From Balanoglossus misakiensis (Eukaryota; Hemichordata): 64,000 nt of DNA. Below the pieces are notes generated by a model that had not been told where the DNA came from, made no database searches, and saw nothing but the letters and a program-made list of their open reading frames with translations. The stretch covers positions 3,906,001 to 3,970,000 of the forward strand of contig CM082582.2 of assembly GCA_040954595.2 (NCBI GenBank). Reading direction: 5' to 3'. Below, one piece after another: positions 62,807 to 64,000 of this stretch (position 1 is the stretch's first letter; each line of letters begins with the position of its first letter). The position numbers and the translations under genes are program-made.

Positions 62807-64000
62807 GTGAGGCGTTTCTCCCATGATATGATGTGTACAGTTTTAAAGAAAGGTCGTTGTCAGTCATTGAGAAATAACAGCTGGAAAAGGAGTCGACGTA
62901 GAGCAAGACTTGGGTCTTCCGAAGACATCACTACCTGCTGTGAAGCACTAAAGGTTGTGGCCAGATCAGGATCTCTCTCAGATTACCATTAAAAAAACTA
63001 CATTTGCTGTGTTAGCCACAAATTCCAGACATGTCTGTGTTCATTCACAGACCTTGCCCTTTGGAACGTGACTCTGGTAGAAATCTTGGCACCATCAGAG
63101 ATGCTGTAGATCAGCTGTGTTTTGTCAAATCTGCAGTTTAATTGACAATGTGTTATTATTAGTCCTGGCGGATGAAGGATGGGGCTGATAGATTTAGGTC
63201 TGTGTGTGTGTACACACATGCATGTGTACATCCATCTGTCCCCAGCCATTACTCCCGTCAGATGCTTTGACCAATTTCAATAATATAAAGTTGCCTTGAG
63301 CAAAAATGAGGAGTGTTAAGACATTGGTTTTTTTAAGTCACCTAATACTTTTAAATGAAAACCTGCATGTATTACAGAACTTTAACGTAAAGACCAGCAA
63401 CAGAATGAGTCAGTACAATGTATTTGCATTCAGATAACTTTTTGGTCTTTGTTTCTGTAAAATGCATATATCAACAGATGATGGCAAAATATCAAAGAAG
63501 TGTCTGGCATATATTATCTCCCATTTTGATAAAGGGTTTGGGTTGGCTGCTGAAATGCTGGGAATTGATGTAGCATGATTCACTTCATTCTGTGTCAAAT
63601 CACAGGAGTCAATAAACATCAACTGCTCTGAGTTAGAAGACTGATAGGATGAATGATAGGCATAAGGAACTGGTTGGGAACTTTATACCCGTCATTGTGG
63701 TTCTTATATATTAATAATAATGATGGAACCCTGCCCTGGCCAAGTGGTTTGTTAGAGCGCCCTCTGCAGTCATAACGAAGTCTTAATCCCTTCTGTCAGT
63801 TTCTCTGAACAGCAGGGCGTAACAGGGCTTGGAGAAGGATTATGTAAACAGTGTTACAGTTACAAGAAATGTTTAATGTTTCCAGGGATTACAGAGAAAG
63901 TGTTAAATTTTCTTATTGGTTTAATTTTTTGAGATGGTCACCTTTTCTGCCCATGTTTACTATAGATTTACTGAGACCTGCAGTCATACATACAGGTAGT
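62807..64000. other. FHOD intron reaching the window edge
   Basis: After the exon ending ...LVNK no further FHOD exon was recognised up to the edge. A possible tRNA-derived SINE head lies at 63726-63800. Confidence 0.5.
63726..63800 (+). repeat. Possible tRNA-derived SINE head
   Basis: TGGCCAAGTGG followed by TTAGAGCGCC resembles a Pol III A box in a tRNA D-arm. About 45 bp later gtcttaatccc resembles a decayed B box. The stems are not intact, so this is not a functional tRNA. Confidence 0.35.

Overview
This window comes from a non-vertebrate animal nuclear genome. The evidence is GT-AG introns, mitochondrial targeting leaders encoded in first exons, a 5'TOP-type ribosomal-protein promoter, many short inverted-repeat transposons, and proteins that match vertebrate families closely. 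RPL14 is short (139-140 aa) and lacks the Ala/Lys tail of mammals. FHOD looks like the single invertebrate copy ancestral to FHOD1/FHOD3. An invertebrate deuterostome such as a hemichordate or lancelet fits best, but the species cannot be fixed from the sequence alone.

Layout: five genes can be rebuilt exon by exon. RPL14 (minus, 167-2573) and LDHD (plus, 2803-10694) are head to head across about 230 bp. POP4/RPP29 (minus, 12262-15280) and PYURF/PREY (plus, 15578-18717) are head to head across about 300 bp. LDHD and POP4 are tail to tail. From 19.6 to 27.4 kb there are only weak candidates: a minus-strand 82-aa reading frame with a membrane segment, a plus-strand arginine-rich first exon, and a 93-aa frame with a membrane segment. 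From 27455 to beyond the right edge runs the 5' part of a formin gene, FHOD. Its exons code for the N-terminal GTPase-binding-like region and part of the FH3/armadillo domain. They are separated by very long introns, the main one about 25 kb. FH1, FH2 and the C-terminus lie outside the window. One conserved FHOD exon was not found by eye.

Functional picture: these are housekeeping genes rather than an operon. They cover a ribosomal protein, mitochondrial D-lactate oxidation, an RNase P/MRP subunit, a mitochondrial methyltransferase partner protein (complex I and coenzyme Q) and an actin-organising formin. The two divergent pairs probably share promoters.

Mobile DNA: introns and spacers hold several families of non-autonomous DNA transposons with readable ends. 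The most striking is a group of foldback elements whose ends all begin 5'-TAG and which are flanked by 8-10 bp target duplications (11514-11970, 16216-18229, 16988-17068, 44351-44752, 57550-57969), like Mutator-type elements. One is an 81-bp near-perfect hairpin nested inside a 2-kb relative. Others are TA-flanked CAGT-AAACCTG elements, TTAA-flanked short elements in at least five copies, a 1.26-kb element with 25-bp subterminal repeats, and an inverted-repeat element carrying opposed telomere-like TTAGGG arrays. No transposase gene, CRISPR array, rRNA or convincing tRNA was seen.
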